Assembly: GCA_039583875.1 (NCBI GenBank)
Contig: CM077149.1
Location: 155,462,249 to 155,526,248, forward strand
Source of the DNA: Platanthera guangdongensis
Lineage: Eukaryota; Streptophyta; Magnoliopsida; Asparagales; Orchidaceae
Direction: 5' to 3'
Length of the DNA stretch: 64,000 bases
Under the pieces are notes generated by a model, which was given only the letters and a program-made list of their open reading frames with translations, was not told the DNA's origin and made no database searches. Both the position numbers and the translations under genes were made by a program. This document shows, piece after piece, positions 1-11,015 of the stretch (positions are counted from its first letter, which is position 1; each line of letters starts with the position of its first letter).

Positions 1-1849
1 TGCTTGGAGCGTCAACAATGACGAACCAGCAGTTCCTCGAGGCTCCTCTCAATTTCACTTGGAGTCCAACTCCGCCTTCAACCTCCTTCCTCTCCCCTGA
101 AAATCCGAACAGGGGTCCGTCCGAGGCCAACACCCTCCGTGGCTCTACCTTCATCTCGTCAAACGCCTTTTTGAAAACGACGTTGTCGGAGCTTCCGTTG
201 TCAACCAAGATCCGGGAGACAGTGTAGCCTTCGATGGTCGTCTGGATGACCAGCGCATCGCAGAACGGATCCTCATGATCCGGCAGGTCCTTCACTGAGA
301 AGGTGATCTTTTTCTCTGGGGGCGGGGTCTGGGAGGTCGAGGCGACGCTCCTTCGGTACATGACATGGAGGCTTGCCTTCTGAGTGGCCTCAACCCCCAC
401 TCCACCATGGATCACAGCTATACCACCTCGGGGCCCGACATCGACCCGGTCCTCACACACGTTATCCCCACCTTCTCTAGATAGAACCTCCTCAACCCGT
501 ACCGGCGGCTGCGGCTGGGCAGGGCCTCTCGCCCCCCTTACTTCCAAGAACTCGGGGCAGGTAGCTGTGGCGTGCCCCTCCACCTGGTGGAAGTCACAGT
601 ACGGTAGCGCTCCTCCCCTCCTTCAGCGGGCTGGGTGTTCTCTCCTGTTTCCTCTTCTTCCTCCTCCTATCGTCAGGGCTTGCTGCGACGGGGGTAAGAG
701 TTGTCTTGGGGCTTGTCTGTGGAAGTTGAACCTCCCTTGGCCCCCATGGAAGTTCCCCCCATCTTGGACGTAACCTCTTCCCGGACCCTGAACAGGTCCT
801 CCCTGCTGCCTCCAACCTGGTTCTGGGCCCTCCTGAGCTCTCCGCTCCTCTCTCCTTCTTCCTTCCTGAGGTCTCGAGCCACCTTGCTCCTTTGACTCCA
901 TCTCTGTTATCTTTGTCAACTTCTTGACAAATGTCGGGTTGGCCGCCTCCATGGCTATCTCCTCGGCCGCCCTCTCCATCAGCTGCTCAAAGGAAAGGGG
1001 GGCCTTTCGAGTCAGGCTCATCTTAAAGAACCCCTCGCGCAACCCCACTGTGAATGACATCTGGAGGGCATACCCTGGCATCTCCTGGATCTCCAGGATC
1101 TCCTCCTGCAACCTGTCAACGTAATGGGTCAGCGACTCCTCGGCTCCCTGCCTTATCAGGAAGATGGACTCGGGACTCATCTTCCTTTTCTTGGAGGTGG
1201 AGAAGCGAAGTTGAAAGCTCCGGCTCAAGTCTTCGAACCCGTAGATCGACCTCGGAGGGAGTTGATGAAACCAGTCCCTTTCCTTCTCCTTCAACGTGAT
1301 CGCAAAGAGGCGACACTTGAAGGCATCCGTCATCGGCCTGATGGATACCGCATCCTCGAACCACTGCAGGTGCTGCACGGGATCATCCTTCCCGGTATAG
1401 TAAGTCATGTCAGGCTCTCTGAACCCCTCGGGAACGGGAGCTGAGATGATCAGCTCGCTGAAGGGTGACCCCCTAAGGGGTGGTCTCGCCTGGTCCACTC
1501 GCGCTACCTGCTCGCCTGGAAGGCTGGCACTCGTCGGGCTGGAGAACAGCTCCCGGCCGGTGAGGTCTCGCTCGACCCCATCTCCCATCCTCTCCTTCCC
1601 TGGCCTTCTTCCTGGTGCACTTTCTTCTCCCCCCGATGGGGTCAACTCGCCAAGACCCCTGGGAGTCGACTCGTCAAGAGGGGGAGCAAGCTCCTGGGGG
1701 GTTGGGGTGGAGCTGCCACCCTGAGGAGCAATGCTTCGCAGCATCTCCATGATGCCTTGGATGGAGGTCATGAACTCTTGCCTCCCCACAAAGGGTCCAG
1801 GGCTGGGGAGCTCGCCGAGATCATCACTACCTCCTTGACCTCCCGTCAT
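1..1849 (-). pseudogene. gag-protease region of Tat-type element
   Basis: The capsid domain (retrotransposon gag family) occupies the middle, with motifs YYTGKDDPVQ and WFEDAVSI followed by FHQLPPRSIY. A basic glycine- and arginine-rich stretch comes next, then a knuckle-like CX2HX4HX4C (YCDFHQ...GHATATC) near 555-600, and the protease active-site block LVDNGSS near 190-210. I start it at the ATG at 1849; longer readings begin at GTG inside the primer-site region. A TGA at 623-625 interrupts the frame just before the knuckle, while the same frame continues beyond it. Family knowledge: Gag packages the element RNA and the aspartic protease matures the polyprotein. Loss of function is inferred from the stop. 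Confidence 0.8.
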
Positions 1850-1885
1850 GACACTCTCTCGCGATCTTCTGTGCTGGTCACTCTG

Positions 1886-1901
1886 CACGCTCACCGCACC
1901 A
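1886..1901 (-). promoter_or_regulatory. primer-binding site, tRNA-Phe type
   Basis: On the minus strand this reads TGGTGCGGTGAGCGTG, complementary to the 3' end of plant tRNA-Phe as I recall it. It lies three bases inside the LTR end at 1905. The same site with two more matching bases occurs at 55914-55931. Confidence 0.75.
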
Positions 1902-1904
1902 AAA

Positions 1905-3137
1905 TGTTGAAACCAAAAACTTGGTCTCTGTGGAGTTCGGGGTCCCTAGAAAGGGGTGACCTCACACCTACTACACTCAAGAGAACGTCACGGACCAAAG
2001 GATCAAGAAGCTAGGAACAGACCCTCGGCTCTAGCGCGGAGGTCTCACCTCACACCCGGAAGGCTACCTGAGCACTTCCCCTCCCTAGCCAATGCTCGAG
2101 CTAGGGTGCCTTGGAGGAGCTCTCTCTACTCTACCAAGAAGAAGCTAAGGGAGGAAGAAGCCAAAAAGATCCTCCCCAAAGGCACCCAAGGGGGTCTATT
2201 TATAGTTTTCCAAATCCTATGGACCAAAATGACAGAAATACCCTTACGCCAAATACACCACGGGCCAATAGAAAACAGCCACGCCGGGGGGGTAAAGGGG
2301 TAATCCCCCCCCGAGGGCCAAATGGTAAAACCGCAGGGTCCACAAGGGTCTAGGGGCGGAGCGCGAACCCTCCCCGGACTAGCCTCTTGGGGTGAGAAGG
2401 CTGGCCGCCCGGTCTCGCCCCGCGGGCTCGCCACCTGGGGTGAGAGGGTTGGCCGCCCCATCTCGCCCCGCGGGCTCGCCACCTGGGGCGAGAGGGCTGG
2501 TCGCCCAGTCTCGCCCCGCGGGCTCGCCACCTGGGGCGAGAGGGCTGGCCGCCCAGTCTCGCCCCCCGAGCTCGCCACCTGGGGCGAGAGGGCTGGCCGC
2601 CCAGTCTCGCCCCGCGAGCTCGCCACCTGGGGCGAGAGGGCTGGCCGCCCAGTCTCGCCCCGCGAGCTCGCCACCTGGGGCGAGAGGGCTGGCCGCCCAG
2701 TCTCGCCCCGCGAGCTCGCCACCTGGGGCGAGAGGGCTGGTCGCCCAGTCTCGCCCCGCGAGCTCGCCACCGGAAGCGAGAGGGCTGGTCGCCCAGTCTC
2801 GCCCCGCGAGCTCGCCCCGCGAGCTGGCCATCTGGGGCGAGAGGGCTGGCCGCCCAGTCTCGCCCCTGCCCAAGGCCAGGGTGCCGGGGGCGGGATCCTA
2901 GTCTCCAGCCAGTCCCGCCATCCCACCTCGCGCCTAGCACGCCAGGGGGGGTGCCGGCCATCTTGCCGCACCCGCCCCTCTAGAGGGTCCGGGAGAAGAT
3001 GTTGATTTTTCCTCCTCCTACTAGTATGTTTGCAAGCCAGAGCCAAAATTGGCCACCGAGAGTGCAAAATCTCCAAAAAGCTTAAAAACGCGTTTGCCAC
3101 GTTTGGGGCCCACTCTTCGCGAATACGGGGTTTTATA
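1905..3137 (-). repeat. LTR of the Tat-type element (5' LTR on minus strand)
   Basis: In plus-strand view it begins TGTTGAAACC and contains the block found in all Tat-like LTRs of this window (CACACCCGGAAG then CTTCCCCTCC, about 2050-2090). A minus-strand TATA box (CTATAAATAG) lies near 2202-2212. Everything to its right is U3 and is dominated by the 48-bp minisatellite. The far end matches the family's end (GAATACGGGGTTTTATA versus CGGGGTTGTACA) but has lost the CA, so 3137 is approximate. Confidence 0.7.
2379..2872. repeat. 48-bp minisatellite in LTR U3, about 10 copies
   Basis: The anchor CTCGCCACC recurs at 2427, 2475, 2523, 2571, 2619, 2667, 2715 and 2763, an exact 48-bp period. The unit is GC-rich and contains GGGGCGAGAGGGCTGG and CAGTCTCGCCCCGC. 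Because 48 is a multiple of three, long open frames run through it in several frames; these are not genes. The array sits upstream of the LTR TATA box in the element's reading direction, where enhancer sequences would lie. Confidence 0.95.
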
Positions 3138-3239
3138 CTTTGAATATAGTCGAGGGTTGAGGCTTGAGAGAAGTAGGTGTTGGCTGCACCCCTGTTTTGA
3201 ACTCCCGTTGAGGTCATTTTTGGCTTCAACACACGTGTC

Positions 3240-4575
3240 CAAACCATCTTAGTCGAGCTTCTCGCATCTTCTCTGCAATTTGTGCTACTCCTGTCTTATC
3301 CCTGATACATTCATTCCTAATTTTATCAAGTCTAGTGTGTCCACACATCCACCTAAGTATTCTCACCTTCGCAACTCCCATTTTTTGCTCATGTACACAA
3401 TTCACTGCCCAACACTCAGAACCATAGAGCATCGCTGGTCTAATCACAGTACAGTAGAACTTGCCCTTAAGTTATAATGGTACTTTACGATCACACAAAA
3501 TCTCTGACGCGCCTCTCCACTTCAACCAACCCTCTTGGATTCTATGTGTCACATCTTTATCATTACCTCCATCTTTTTGAACTATCAATCCAAGATATTT
3601 AAAACGTTCACTACGGGAAATATCATAATCACCCAATTTAATAACGAAGTCATCCGTCCTTATTGCACTGCTAAATTTAAGCTTCATATATTCTGTGTTT
3701 GTCTTGCTCAGCCTAAAATCCTTACTTTTTAAAGTGTCTTGTCAAGATTCAAGTTTTGCGTTTACACCCTCCCGCGTCATCAACCAAAACGATATCATTC
3801 GCAAATAATAAACACCAAGATATTGTTTGTTGGATATGTTTGGTGAGCTCATCTAAGATAAGGGCTTCAAGATGAACCTTGATGTAAGTCAACATTGATA
3901 GGGAATTCCTTTTTTAATCCTCCAGATGTTCTCGCCCTTGTCACTGAATTTGTATACATATCTTTGATTACGTCAATGTATGATACATTTACACTTTATT
4001 TTCTAAGACTCTCCATAAGATCTCTCTTTGATCTATCATAAGCCTTCTAAAGATCGATAAACAGTATATGCAGATATTATTTTCTTTCTCGGTAGTTGTC
4101 AATGAGTCTCCTCAAGAGATGTATAACTTTCATGGTCGACCAAACTAACATGAATCCAAATTGATTCTCTGAGATGTTAGTCTCTCGTCATATTCTTATT
4201 TTTATTATTCGTTCTCATAATTTCATGGTAAGACTCATCAATTTAATTCCTTTATAATTAACATAATTTTGTATATCTCTTTTGTTATTATACAAAGTTA
4301 CCAAAATACTTTCTCTTCATGGGACTGGCATCCTCTTTGACTTCAGTATCTTATTGAAAAAACATGTAACTCACAAAATTCATTCATTTCCTAGACATTT
4401 TCATACTTCGATGGGTATATCGTCTGGTCCAACCGCCTTTCCATTTTTCATCTTTTTAGAGCATTATTTACCTCTGCTAATTGAATTTTACGATAAAACG
4501 TTATGTTTCTATACTCCCCTGATTTACTTAAATTTGTCGATTCCAATTCATTGTCTTTTGTTTCAGTATAGAGTT
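3240..4575 (-). pseudogene. Decayed LINE reverse transcriptase (RTE-like)
   Basis: Read on the minus strand with frame changes, the region gives the reverse-transcriptase series NGKAVGPDDIPIEV, NYKGIKLMS, ENQFGFM, the region around KAYDR, MYTNSVTRARTSGG, the catalytic region as FANDIVLVDD (normally FADD), then [31 protein letters not shown] and RLRWFGHV. This order fits a non-LTR retrotransposon of the RTE type common in plants. Many stops and frameshifts show it is dead. The 5' half with the endonuclease is missing, as usual for truncated LINE copies. No poly-A or target duplication could be defined. The clade assignment is less certain than the LINE call. Confidence 0.8.
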
Positions 4576-5175
4576 GTCAAAATAATACCAGTGAAAAATA
4601 TAATCAGAATATGGAGGCAGAAATGCAGGAGACAATGATATGTCTGATTTTCAAGAGAGTTCAATGTTAAAGAATAATGATAGGTATAGAGTTTTGTGCC
4701 ATGTTTTTGTTCCGTTAGTGAATGAGACTTGCGAATCTAAAAAAGAGTACAAGAGCTAAGTTAAAAAATTCAAGAGGCAAGAGATAAATCTGATAATATA
4801 CAACAAACAATGGAAAAATAACAAGTGGTCCAGAATAATAGCCCAATCCATTATCCTTAACATTCACAGTACCAGGAATCATTGAGGAATCATTATGAAA
4901 CAAAGTACACACCGCAAAAAACATCGTCCCAAGAAATGGATTGAAAGAATGAAAAAACTAAGAGGAGATACAGAGGAAAAGGAAGTTGGGAAAACAAAGT
5001 GGTAAAGGTAATTACCTGATTATTTAGTTTATGTTAATTAATCATTCTATGTGATACGGATATGAGAAAACTAATCATTTTATGTCAACTTAATAGGTCA
5101 ATCACATTAATTCAGAGCATCTGCCTTTATCAAAACTTGCAACCCAAGATCATCTTACTTTCACAAACTTGTTGA
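4576..5175. other. AT-rich spacer, no gene recognised
   Basis: The stretch is AT-rich, has only short open frames without recognisable motifs, and ends at the target duplication of the next element. I see no RNA gene or promoter I can defend. Confidence 0.5.
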
Positions 5176-5180
5176 TGATG

Positions 5181-5612
5181 TGTTACGGATCCACGTTGGG
5201 GGCGTACGTACAAGCGCCGCGAGCCTCGAGTGGCGTCCGCCTAATTTATCTTAATATTTTGTATTCGAAATTTTATGTTTTTAGTAATTTCAATCCTCAC
5301 TTTTTGTTAAGCCTTGTGAGGGGGCATTTTGGGTACTTGGCTGAATTTTTTATCCCCCACTTTAATTGGGAGGATCCGGTTATGGGGAAGCAACAAGGAA
5401 ATTATTAGTGAAATATCTCTCTCTCTAGCTCTCTCTCTCTCTCTCTCTCGCAAAACTCTCTACCCAACCCTAGCCGACAATCGCGCCGCACGCCAGCCCC
5501 GCCGCAGCCGCCATAGATACCCGGAGATCCAAGCCGGTCTCCACCACCTCCTTCCTTGAGGATTTCCCTCCTCTTTCCCGGGTCACACGCTCTCAATCAC
5601 GGGCTCTTAACA
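5181..5612 (+). repeat. 5' LTR of gypsy element
   Basis: Begins TGTTACGGATCC and ends CTCTTAACA. It contains a CT microsatellite (about 5420-5450) towards its 3' side. Partner of 10586-11010. Confidence 0.93.
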
Positions 5613-5615
5613 ACT

Positions 5616-5626
5616 TGGTATCAGAG
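5616..5626 (+). promoter_or_regulatory. primer-binding site, initiator tRNA-Met type
   Basis: TGGTATCAGAG, three bases after the LTR end; the standard plant tRNA-Met primer site. Confidence 0.9.
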
Positions 5627-5928
5627 GACACCTTCGCCCCCGCTGCCGCCGCCCCAGATCCGGCAATTTTCGCCCTCATCGAGGCCAATCCGGCCTTTTT
5701 CGCGTTGTTTCCCTCCGTCCAGCCCACTCGTGCTTCTACCCCCCACCAGTCTGCCTCGTTCGGGCCTGAACGTGCCTACAGCAGCTTCCGCTGCACCGCC
5801 CGCAGCCAGGCCACATCTCCTCGTGGCCAATTCTTCTTGATTCTTCCCTCGCAGGAACTTCCCTCCTCGCGGCCTCCGTTGGGTTGCTTCCGCCACGTTC
5901 ATCTCTTCCTCTGCGGGCTTCTTCTGAC

Positions 5929-6829
5929 ATGGGCAACGGAAATGGGGTCAGCCCTACCTTAGCTCAGATATTGGAGTCCTTCAAAACAATGGAGTACAAC
6001 CACCAATCCCTCCTCGCCGCCATCCGCCCGTACGGCATTCCTCCGCCGCCCCGGCCCATTGCGGACTCTTCCCCATCTGTTCCCGGCCTCCAGACCGAGC
6101 TTCAGCCGTCAGATTATCTCGGCCGCTCTGATCACTCCACCGTGCCTTGTTATGCCAAGCTTGATTTCCCGATCTTCGATGGCCGCGAAGATCCCTTAAC
6201 ATGGATGCAGCGTTGTGAGCAGTTTTTCGCCGCGCAGCGTACCCTATGGGAGGATTGGCTCGGTGTGGCCTCCTTCCACGTCATGGGCTCGGCCCAATTG
6301 TGGTTCTCACACCTTTATCGGGAGAAGCCCGACCTCACGTGGGACGACTTCAAGGGTCAGTTCACTCTCCGCTTTGGCTCCGCCCGTTCCCCCAGCACAC
6401 CAGGTAGCCTTCTTCACCGCAGGCCTCCATGAGCGGCTGCGCATGGATGTGGAATTTCAGAATCCATCGGATCTCACCACAGCGATGAGCTTGGCTCGCA
6501 TCTGCGAGAAGCGCATTCTCTTGGACCGACCATATTTGGGGCGTCGTACCAGTGACAGCTCTTTTCGGGGTTCCGACCAGGCCAACCCACCCGTGAGCGC
6601 CAGCATACACAGGCCCAAGGAGGGGGAGCGGCCCTCCACCAATCGGCGTCTGTCGAACCAGGAGATGGCAGAACGACGCGTGAAGGGGTTTTGCTTCAAC
6701 TATGATGAGGCCTATGGGAAAGGCCATTGTTGTAAGCGTCTTTTTTGGCTTGAGGTTGATGATCCATCGGACGAAGAACTTGGGGATGACGGGCCAGGGT
6801 ACCCGGCAATCTCCATCAATGCTATGTAG
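5929..6829 (+). pseudogene. gag of the gypsy element
   Basis: Begins at the ATG at 5929 (MGNGNGVSPTLAQ). The capsid domain shows KLDFPIFDG, WMQRCEQFF, GSAQLWFSHLY and TWDDFKGQF. A frameshift near 6385-6400 moves the rest into another frame, which continues through FFTAGLHERLR to the zinc knuckle. The knuckle reads CFNYDE...GHCC instead of CX2CX4HX4C, so its second cysteine has become tyrosine. A TAG at 6827-6829 then interrupts the gag-pol frame. Family role: coat protein that packages the RNA. With a frameshift and a broken knuckle it is unlikely to work. Confidence 0.85.
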
Positions 6830-7206
6830 GGCCCCGACACTTCTGACACACTGCAGATGCCCATCACCGTCGTGGGCCGCCGTCTCTTAGCCCTCATGGG
6901 CACCGGCAGTACGCACAGTTTCATCAGTGATCTAGCTGCCCAGCGGCTCCAGCTTCACTCACCAGTCATAGTCGTTTGAGCGTGGTCGGGCCTAATGGCG
7001 TCATCATGTCCTGTACTGGGGTTTGCCGAGCCGTTCCCATCATGGTGGAGGACTATCAGTCACATCCCGACTTCTTCGTTACTTCCTTACGAGGATTCGA
7101 TGTGGTTCTGGGAACGCGTTGGTTGCACACCCTCGGCCCTATTTTTTGGGATTTGGAGAGCATGACGATGTCTTGGGGCTCGGGCCCTTACCCGACGGTT
7201 TGGTAG
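6830..7206 (+). pseudogene. protease region with damaged active site
   Basis: The usual aspartic-protease block LxDTGxxHxF appears here as LMGTGSTHSF at about 6892-6921, so the catalytic aspartate codon reads glycine (GGC). After a frame change the C-terminal half follows (VVLGTRWLHTLGPI, with DLESMTMSW). The catalytic loss is read directly; loss of activity is inferred. Confidence 0.75.
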
Positions 7207-7389
7207 GGTCGTCTGACCGCAGATTCGAGCCGCGTTTTTTCCCTACAGCTCGAGCCCACATTGCAGCATGATCTCGCGTCCCTTCACGGCGAGTTTGGCG
7301 ACACTATAGTTCCACCCACCGGGCTTCCTCCCTCGAGCCGCCATGATCACCGCATCTGCCTTCTTCTGAATACACCCCCAGTGGTCGTC

Positions 7390-8576
7390 CGTCCTTACCA
7401 CTACTCCTTCCGGTAGAAGGATGAGATAGAGCGGCAATGTACCGACATGTTTCGTCAGGGCATCATCTGTCCCAGTGTTTCACCGTTCTCCTCCCCGGTC
7501 CTTTTGGTTCACAAAAATGATGACTCATGTCGCTTCTGTGTCGACTACCGCACCCTAAACGCGGTCACGGTGAAGGACAAGTTTCCCATACCAGTGGTCG
7601 AAGAGCTGTTGGACGAGTTGCATGGGGCCCGCTTCTTTTCCAAGCTCGACCTTTGCTCGTGCTACCATCAAGTCCGTATGTTCCCGGCAAATGTGGAGAA
7701 GACGACGTTCCGCACACGCCATGGGCATTTTGAGTTCCTCGAGATGCCCTTCGGCCTCACAAATGCCCCATCGATATTCCAGGTCCTCATGAATGAGGTA
7801 TTTCACTCTTTCCTTCGTTGATGTGTACTTATTTTTTTTGATGATATTTTGATGTACAGCAATACCTGGGAAGCCCATCTGGATCACCTACGCACCGTCC
7901 TCCAACTGGTCCGCTCTCATCGGCTCTTTTTCAAGCGGGCCAAATGCTCCTTTGGCGCGGACAGGGTGGCATACCTGGGCCACATCGTCGACCATTCGGG
8001 TGTCTCCGCCGATCCAGTCAAGATTCAGGGCATCCTCCACTGGCCCCTCCCGCAGACTCAGTGGGAACTCCGCGGGTTCCTCGGCTCGGCGGGCTACTAC
8101 CGCCGCTTCATCCACGGGTATACTGTGATCACTGCTCCTTTACTCTCTCTCATGCGCCGCCAGTGCTTTGTTTGGGATGACTCCGCCACAGCGGATTTTC
8201 GGGCCTTGCATCAGGCTTTGCTCTCAGCCCCGGTCATCCAGCTTCTGGATTTCGAGAGGAATTTTCAGGTGGAGTGCAAGTGTGCAACGCCTCCGAACAC
8301 GGGTGTGGGGCGGTCCTACAACAAGACGGACATCTAATTGCTTATTTCATCCGTACGACAGCTCCCCACCATCGGAAGCTCCCAGCATACGAGCAGGAGC
8401 TCATCGGCCTGGCTAAGGTCGTTCACCACTGGCGACCCTATTTGTATGGTCGGGCTTTCGTCATCCGCACCGACCATTTCAGTCTCAAGTACTTATTGGA
8501 GCAACGCTTGACAACAGTTCCGCGGCAGCGTTGGCTGAGCCAACTTTTGGGTTACGATTTTTGGGCGGAATTCTAG
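7390..8576 (+). pseudogene. reverse transcriptase and RNase H of the gypsy element
   Basis: Reverse-transcriptase motifs appear in order: [43 protein letters not shown], then the catalytic FFDDILMYS. A TGA at 7819-7821 sits directly before the catalytic block; an arginine CGA there would give the usual residue. The thumb follows (YLGHIVDHSGVSADP, GFLGSAGYYRRFI). A frameshift near 8280 separates it from RNase H (GAVLQQDGHLIAYF, YEQELIGLAKVVHHW, RTDHFSLKYLLEQR). Another stop lies at 8574-8576, before NRAVDALSRR. Family role: copies the RNA and removes it from the hybrid. Three breaks make it a pseudogene. Confidence 0.9.
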
Positions 8577-9281
8577 GCGGGGTACTTGAATCGTGCGGTC
8601 GACGCTCTCTCTCGTCGTGACACTTCCGGCGCACTTCTCTTCGTCGTCCCCACGCCGTTGTCTTTTGTTCTGCCCTGCCTCCGTCAGGAGATCCTCAACA
8701 TGTCGGCCCTGACCGAGCTCTTACAACGCATTCAGGAGGAACGCCTCCCGCCACACTGGACAGCCCAAGACGGCCTTATTCTGTACCGGGATCGTTTCTT
8801 TGTGCCCGACTCTTCCCCGCTGATTACTGATATTCTGGCGGTCGTCCATGGCAATACACATGGGGGTCCACAAGACCCTTTAACGCGTCCGCGCTGAGTT
8901 CTTTTTGCACGGCCTCAAACGGAGCATCCAGACCTTCATTGCCACATGCCTTATTTGCCAACGCAACAAGACAGAGTCTCTTTCCCCGGCTGGCCTCCTG
9001 CATCCCCTCTTGGTTCCTACACAGATTTGGGCAGATATTTCGATGGACTTCATCGAGGGATTGCCTCCCTCTACAGGCCACTCCGTCATCTTCGTGGTCA
9101 TGAGCCGCCCCATCACCGGCCCCACGGTGGCCCGTGCCTTCTTCGATCGGGTGTTTCGCCTTCATGGACTACCAGAGAGCATTGTGTCCGACGGGGACAA
9201 GGTTTTCACTTCTGAGTTTTGGCAGGAGCTCTTTGCCCTTTGTGGCACCAAGCTGGCCCTCTCGTCCGCTTATCATCCCCA

Positions 9282-9945
9282 CTATTGTGAATATCCTCCG
9301 ACACGGCCGACATGTCGGTCGACATAAAGGTTTCATGAACCAAACGACACGTTTCCGATATTTTTTTGCAAAATATCCTTTTGAAATATATCCTCCGATA
9401 TGTCTGCTATTGACCGATATATTTGCCGATAAATCGGTCGATATATCTCGACATTTTATCGACTGGTTTTCTCAATTTATTTTAATTAGTGTCTATGGTC
9501 TAATAGACAATAGACCAAAATTTTTTCATTGTTTAGGTTGTTTTTTCCCTTCCTCTAACTTTCATACCTGCTCAAATTTGTCACTAACTTCAATTATGCA
9601 TGATCTTTGAATTATGAACTAACGGTTCCTTATCTTTCATTATCATCGACAACTTCTAGACATTCTGTTTTCTCTTAATTTATTTCACGCGTTACACCGT
9701 TATTATTTGTGTAATACAAAATGTTTATATTAGTTTGATAAATTTAGGAGTTCAATAAATATCAAATTATTAATATATTAATATATATATGATAAAAAAA
9801 TTAAATTTATAAATAATTACACATATAAATAATTAAATATTAAAATCCGTTATGTGAAATATCACTGATATATCCCCCGACATACTAAAACCAACATGAA
9901 AAACCTAAACCGACGTGTCCCCGATATCTGACATCTACAACCTTG
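9282..9945. mobile_element. 664-bp insertion with 10-bp target duplication (Mutator-like candidate)
   Basis: The integrase codons for the YHPQSDG block are split, and the same ten bases ATCATCCCCA lie on both sides (9272-9281 and 9946-9955). A 9-11 bp duplication is typical of Mutator-like elements. The interior is AT-rich with many CGATAT/TATCGG strings near both ends and no coding sequence. The terminal inverted repeat is poor (TTGTGAATATC against TTGTAGATGTC), so the superfamily is inferred mainly from the duplication length. Confidence 0.6.
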
Positions 9946-10570
9946 ATCATCCCCAGTCAGATGGCCAGACCGAAGTGGTCAACCGGACGCTCGAGATGTA
10001 CCTCCGTTGTATTACCGAGGATCACCCCAAGGATTGGGCCCGTTGGCTTCCATGGGTAGAGTATTGTCATAATACTTCTTATCATACGACCCTCCAGGCC
10101 ACTCCTTTTCGCCTCATCTACGGTCACGACCCGCCCCGCCCTACCTATCAGAGTGCCTCTGCCTGCTCCGTCGTTGTCGACGTCGAACTACGCTCTCGTG
10201 ATGACCTTCTGCACCTTGCGCATGACCGTCTTCTTCAGGCCCAGGCACGCATGGAGACGGCCTACAATCAGGGCCATCGCGAGCTGTTCTTTGCGCCTGG
10301 GAATTGGGTTTGGCTGCGCCGCCGCCCTTATCGCCAGTCTACCCTTTCCAAGGACGCTTCTCAGAAGTTGGGGCCCAAGTTCTTCGGGTCATTCGAGATT
10401 TCCCACCATATCGGGGACGTCGCGTACCGCCTCCGCCTCCCTGCCGACGATCAAGTTCATGATGTATTCCATGTGTCCCAGTTGAAGGCCTTCATCGGCG
10501 AGCCGCCCACGGTGACCTTGGTTCCACTTTTGTCGCCATCCCAGGACAAGCTTAAGGACAAGCTTGATGT

Positions 10571-10585
10571 CGAGGTGGGTGGAGA
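10571..10585 (+). promoter_or_regulatory. polypurine tract
   Basis: The purine-rich GAGGTGGGTGGAGA directly abuts the 3' LTR at 10586; it is the expected plus-strand primer. Confidence 0.75.
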
Positions 10586-11010
10586 TGTTACGGATCCACA
10601 TTGGAGGCGTAGGTACAAGCGTCGCGAGCCTCGAGTGGCGTCCGCCTAATTTATCTTAATATTTTGTATTCGAAATTTTATGTTTTCGGTAATTTCAATC
10701 CTCACTTGTTAAGCCTTGTGAGGGGGCGTTTTGGGTACTTGGCTGAATTTTTTCATCTCCCACTTTAATTGGGAGGGTCCGGTTATGGGGAAACAACAAG
10801 GAAATTATTAGTGAAATATCTCTCTCTAGCTCTCTCTCTCTTTCTCTCTTGCGGAGCTCCCGACCCAAACCTAGCCGACAACCGCGCCGCACGCCAGCCC
10901 CGCCGCACGCACCATAGATCCCCGGAGATTCAAGCCGGTCTCCTCCTCCTTCCTTGAGGATTTCCCTCCTCTTTACCGGGTCACGCGCTCTCAATCACGG
11001 GCTCGCAACA
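10586..11010 (+). repeat. 3' LTR of gypsy element
   Basis: Begins TGTTACGGATCC and ends CTCGCAACA, followed by the target duplication tgatg. Slightly shorter than its partner at 5181-5612, mainly in the CT microsatellite and flanking indels. Confidence 0.93.
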
Positions 11011-11015
11011 TGATG

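Larger units (their letters stand above)
1..3137 (-). mobile_element. Ty3/gypsy Tat-type element, 5' part, cut by window start
   Basis: On the minus strand this reads LTR, primer site, gag and the start of protease, then leaves the window at position 1. The gag and protease regions resemble those of the complete Tat element at 44240-56818, for example the shared blocks GFREP, WFHQLP and LVDNGSS. The LTR opens with the same TGTTGAAACC boundary (plus-strand view) and the primer site is the same tRNA-Phe type. Polymerase, integrase and 3' LTR would lie left of the window. The gag has a premature stop, so this copy is probably dead. The right end is approximate because the usual CA end is degraded and the target duplication cannot be tested. 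Confidence 0.85.
8586..10649 (+). pseudogene. integrase, interrupted by an insertion; chromodomain absent
   Basis: The N-terminal zinc region is present but frame-shifted at about 8870 (a GNTHGG block, then CLICQRNKTES). The core shows WADISMDFIEGLP and ESIVSDGDKVFTSEFW, is interrupted at 9282-9945 by a foreign insertion, and resumes at 9956 with SDGQTEVVNRTLEMYL, which carries the last catalytic residue. The C-terminal GPKFFGSFEI and VHDVFHVSQLK blocks follow. After VSQLK chromoviruses normally have a chromodomain. Here about 30 residues lead straight to LDVEVGGDVTD, so the chromodomain seems to have been deleted. The reading ends at a stop inside the 3' LTR. Confidence 0.85.
5181..11010 (+). 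mobile_element. Complete but broken Ty3/gypsy element (chromovirus-like)
   Basis: Two LTRs (5181-5612 and 10586-11010) are flanked by the 5-bp target duplication tgatg at 5176-5180 and 11011-11015. An initiator tRNA-Met primer site follows the first LTR and a purine tract precedes the second. Domain order is gag, protease, reverse transcriptase, RNase H, integrase, so this is Ty3/gypsy. The LTRs differ at roughly one base in twenty by eye, so it is among the older elements here. It has several frameshifts and stops, a damaged protease active site, no chromodomain, and a 664-bp insertion in integrase. The Del/Tekay-like assignment rests on gag and the C-terminal residues and is tentative. Confidence 0.93.

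Noticed and set aside
3131..3137. Exact right end of the first Tat-type LTR
   Set aside because: GGTTTTATA resembles the family end but lacks CA, and its partner LTR is outside the window, so the target duplication cannot be tested.
2126..3247. Long minus-strand reading (373 codons) and plus-strand readings over 2322-3005
   Set aside because: They run through a 48-bp repeat; a period divisible by three keeps several frames open at once.
4715..4924. Minus-strand reading of 69 codons as a membrane protein
   Set aside because: Hydrophobicity comes from AT-rich sequence; no homology or promoter evidence.
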